Assembly (NCBI GenBank): GCA_902984215.1
Contig: CADWAF010000240.1
Span: forward strand, 1-20,888
Reading direction: 5' to 3'
Length of the DNA: 20,888 nucleotides
From: Willaertia magna
Taxonomy: Eukaryota; Heterolobosea; Eutetramitea; Acrasida; Naegleriidae
The position numbers and the translations under genes are program-made. The notes beneath the pieces were generated by a model. That model made no database searches and had not been told where the DNA came from. It saw only the letters and a list, made by a program, of their open reading frames with translations. Position 1 is the first letter of the stretch. Each line of letters begins with the position of its first letter. Below, one piece after another: positions 19,558 to 20,888 of the stretch.

Positions 19558-20022
19558 TTAATTTGTGACTGATTGAGAGGAAGGAACAGCAAACACTGCA
19601 ATTAAAATGATTGGAATTATTACTACAAAAATTATTATACAAATTAATGTTACAATTAGTGATAAATAATACAATAAAATACTATAAATAGATGCTCTTC
19701 TGGATTTAAAATTTAGCATGTCTGTACACCAATAAATAACACAACATGGAAAAGAAGATACTAAACAACAACCAACAAAACATAAAATACTACTGAATAG
19801 AAAACTCATCCAAAATAATTCTCTAGCTTCACTATCTTGCTTAATGTCGTAAAAATGTAAATGTGATGTGTTTGTAGTTGATTGATTGTAATAATTGTAA
19901 TAATGAAGGTAGTCATTGTTATAATTCTCAGTTTCCAGTTGTGAATATCTATTTCCGAACAAAAATCTATCGAAAAAAGACAACACTTCTGTTTCTACCT
20001 GCACATACCTAATATTTGACAT
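19558..20022 (-). CDS. small membrane protein of unknown function
   Basis: 154 residues from the ATG at 20022, chosen for its AAAAA context; in-frame ATGs further up (20094, 20184) would extend it toward or into the tRNA-Gln 5' half and are disfavoured. The N-terminal 85 residues are polar and rich in Tyr and Asn (YNNDYLHYYNYYNQS). A hydrophobic, Cys-rich segment follows (FWMSFLFSSILCFVGCCLVSS, then FPCCVIYWC), next a short basic loop (NFKSRRAS), then a long hydrophobic stretch (ILLYYLSLIVTLICIIIFVV and onward to AVFAV). This suggests two to three membrane spans with a cytosolic basic loop. No signal peptide. The Cys pairs could be palmitoylation or metal sites. No family is recognised. The frame is open throughout and hydropathy is coherent, so it is probably a real gene. 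Confidence 0.6.
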   Translation of the reverse strand: MSNIRYVQVETEVLSFFDRFLFGNRYSQLETENYNNDYLHYYNYYNQSTTNTSHLHFYDIKQDSEARELFWMSFLFSSILCFVGCCLVSSFPCCVIYWCTDMLNFKSRRASIYSILLYYLSLIVTLICIIIFVVIIPIILIAVFAVPSSQSVTN

Positions 20023-20167
20023 TTTTTGACAGCGCTTTGTAAAAATCGTCCCAACACACAAAAACATCACAAACCCACATTTGTTCTCTTGCATTTTAAT
20101 TTTATTAAAAAATAGTTCCTTAGAAGACCAGCGTCTCGTGGTGTAATGGTAGCATAGTGGACTTTGA

Positions 20168-20178
20168 AGAGAAAAGTC
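20168..20178 (+). other. 11-nt canonical intron of tRNA-Gln
   Basis: Located between positions 37 and 38 of the tRNA, the standard site for nuclear tRNA introns. The intron AGAGAAAAGTC carries AAAGTC, complementary to GACTTT in the anticodon arm, so the pre-tRNA can form the extended helix read by tRNA-splicing endonuclease. Its removal restores loop CTTTGAA and stem GTGGA/TCCAT. Confidence 0.75.
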
Positions 20179-20194
20179 ATCCATTGACGGAGGT

Positions 20195-20735
20195 ATTACT
20201 ATAATTGTATTTTAAACAATTGATTGTTAAAATAGATTAAGAAATTACTTCATTTGAATTAAATGATCTTTCTTTATTTGGGAATTACCCAATTGATTGT
20301 TAGAACTGCTTATTATTTAAAAAAAATTAACCAACATCTCCCTTTAACGGAATCTAACCTTGAAACAAATAATATTATTGAATACATAATATATATATAA
20401 AATTTATTAATGAATACAAAATATATAATAATAATATAGAGAATACATAATGAATTCTAAATAAGGTAAATACTCAATTGATGGTAATTTCTAAAAAGGA
20501 AAGTAGCCAATTGATTGTCAGTTAGATATCAAATAATTGGATTAAAAAACTGTAAATTTTAATTAACCAATTATTTAAATGTTTACAATTTTTTATTGGT
20601 TAACCACATTTTGTAATTTTTTTCGGTTACAAATTACAGTGGATCCAAATATTTTGTAAACATTTTATTTATATAAACTTTTATACAATATAGTCCAGTA
20701 AATTCAGTACTTCGCACATTACTAAATAAGTGTTT
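20195..20735. mobile_element. 541-nt noncoding insertion inside tRNA-Gln, probable non-autonomous element
   Basis: The insert is flanked by a perfect 7-bp direct duplication CGGAGGT (20188-20194 and 20736-20742), which looks like a target-site duplication. It is AT-rich and noncoding. It carries four copies of a CAATTGATTGTTA-like motif (20217, 20290, 20474, 20508), three GAATACATAAT-like words (20380, 20412, 20441) and an inverted repeat TTAACCAAT (20563-20571)/ATTGGTTAA (20595-20603). There is no terminal inverted repeat, poly-A tail or transposase frame. The element class cannot be named. An unusually long ectopic tRNA intron is the alternative. Confidence 0.45.
20217..20520 (+). repeat. 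four dispersed copies of a 13-nt CAATTGATTGTTA motif
   Basis: Copies at 20217-20229 and 20290-20302 (both exact), 20474-20486 (CAATTGATGGTAA) and 20508-20520 (CAATTGATTGTCA). All are in the same orientation within the DNA that interrupts tRNA-Gln. Spacing is irregular (73, 184 and 34 nt), so this is not a tandem repeat or CRISPR array. It could be a protein-binding site of the element or the relic of an amplified unit. Confidence 0.7.
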
Positions 20736-20761
20736 CGGAGGTTCGATTCCTCCCGAGACGG

Positions 20762-20888
20762 AAACAGGGTTACCCATACGCATTACCAAAAAATAAATAG
20801 TCCGTTCTTTTTGTAAAGGGATCAGCTTAGAATTAGAATTCAAGTAGAGTTCATTACTTTTATGGTTTTTTTTGGCAGGTTAACAAGT
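20762..20888. other. right-hand flank of tRNA-Gln
   Basis: 127 nt without a recognisable gene up to the window end. It contains T runs at 20808-20812 and near 20865 that could have served as the original tRNA-Gln Pol III terminator. Confidence 0.4.

Larger units (their letters stand above)
20132..20761 (+). tRNA. tRNA-Gln (TTG) gene split in the T arm by a ~548-nt insertion
   Basis: The 5' part (20132-20194) has acceptor CGTCTCG, the eukaryotic tRNA-Gln D-arm words TGGTGTAATGG (A box, 20139-20149), anticodon stem GTGGA/TCCAT and loop CTTTGA with anticodon TTG (20164-20166). An 11-nt intron (20168-20178) follows position 37. Its AAAGTC pairs with GACTTT of the anticodon arm, the canonical pre-tRNA shape. 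The sequence continues through the 5' T stem GGAGG-T and then breaks. The 3' part (20736-20761) restarts with CGGAGGT, the T loop TTCGATT, CCTCC and CGAGACG. This last word pairs 7/7 with the 5' acceptor, and G20761 would be the discriminator. Removing 548 nt and the short intron gives a complete cloverleaf. T runs inside the insert (TTTT at 20210, six at 20589, seven at 20617) should stop Pol III, so the gene is probably dead unless the insert is spliced. Confidence 0.85.

Noticed and set aside
20023..20184. N-terminal extension of the small membrane protein
   Set aside because: The longest version reads antisense through the tRNA-Gln 5' half; the ATG at 20022 has better context.
20217..20520. 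CRISPR-like array in the tRNA insert
   Set aside because: Only four short, partly degenerate copies with irregular spacing in a eukaryotic context.

Overview
The window is AT-rich nuclear DNA of a unicellular eukaryote. Genes are packed on both strands and are often separated by less than 300 bases. Start codons sit in A-rich context. Introns are few and mostly very short (43-62 nt, GT..AG), with two longer ones (260 and 382 nt). Several proteins carry Asn/Ser/Gln-rich stretches. This style fits a heterolobosean amoeboflagellate (Naegleria or Willaertia type). An amoebozoan is the main alternative; I cannot settle this from sequence alone. There is no bacterial operon logic here: neighbours look functionally unrelated.

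Layout, left to right. (1) The 3' part of an OCA2/P-protein-like 12-TM transporter gene (+). (2) A four-exon gene (-) for an RNA polymerase II CTD-binding protein of the RPRD1/Rtt103 type; it looks like two genes until a 382-nt intron is recognised. (3) An ADF/cofilin gene (-). (4) A calponin-homology-domain protein (+). (5) A Gln/Asn/Thr/Pro-rich protein (+). (6) PEX12, a peroxisomal RING ubiquitin ligase (-). (7) A doubtful 69-codon ORF (+). (8) An Asn-rich protein with a C-terminal beta-rich domain that may resemble DUF4384 (+). (9) A 1185-aa kinesin-like protein with a decayed motor and a very long coiled coil (-). (10) A FAD-dependent monooxygenase (-). (11) tRNA-Ile(AAT) (+). (12) An ADA2 histone-acetyltransferase adaptor whose SWIRM end is out of frame and partly missing (+). 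(13) A small two-span membrane protein (-). (14) A tRNA-Gln(TTG) gene broken in its T arm by about 541 nt of unknown DNA flanked by a 7-bp duplication.

The genes cover general eukaryotic functions: transcription (RPRD1-like, ADA2), cytoskeleton (cofilin, CH protein, kinesin-like), peroxisome biogenesis, membrane transport and redox chemistry. The observations most worth checking are the interrupted tRNA-Gln gene and its repeat-bearing insert, the split ADA2 reading frame, and the pseudo-motor kinesin.
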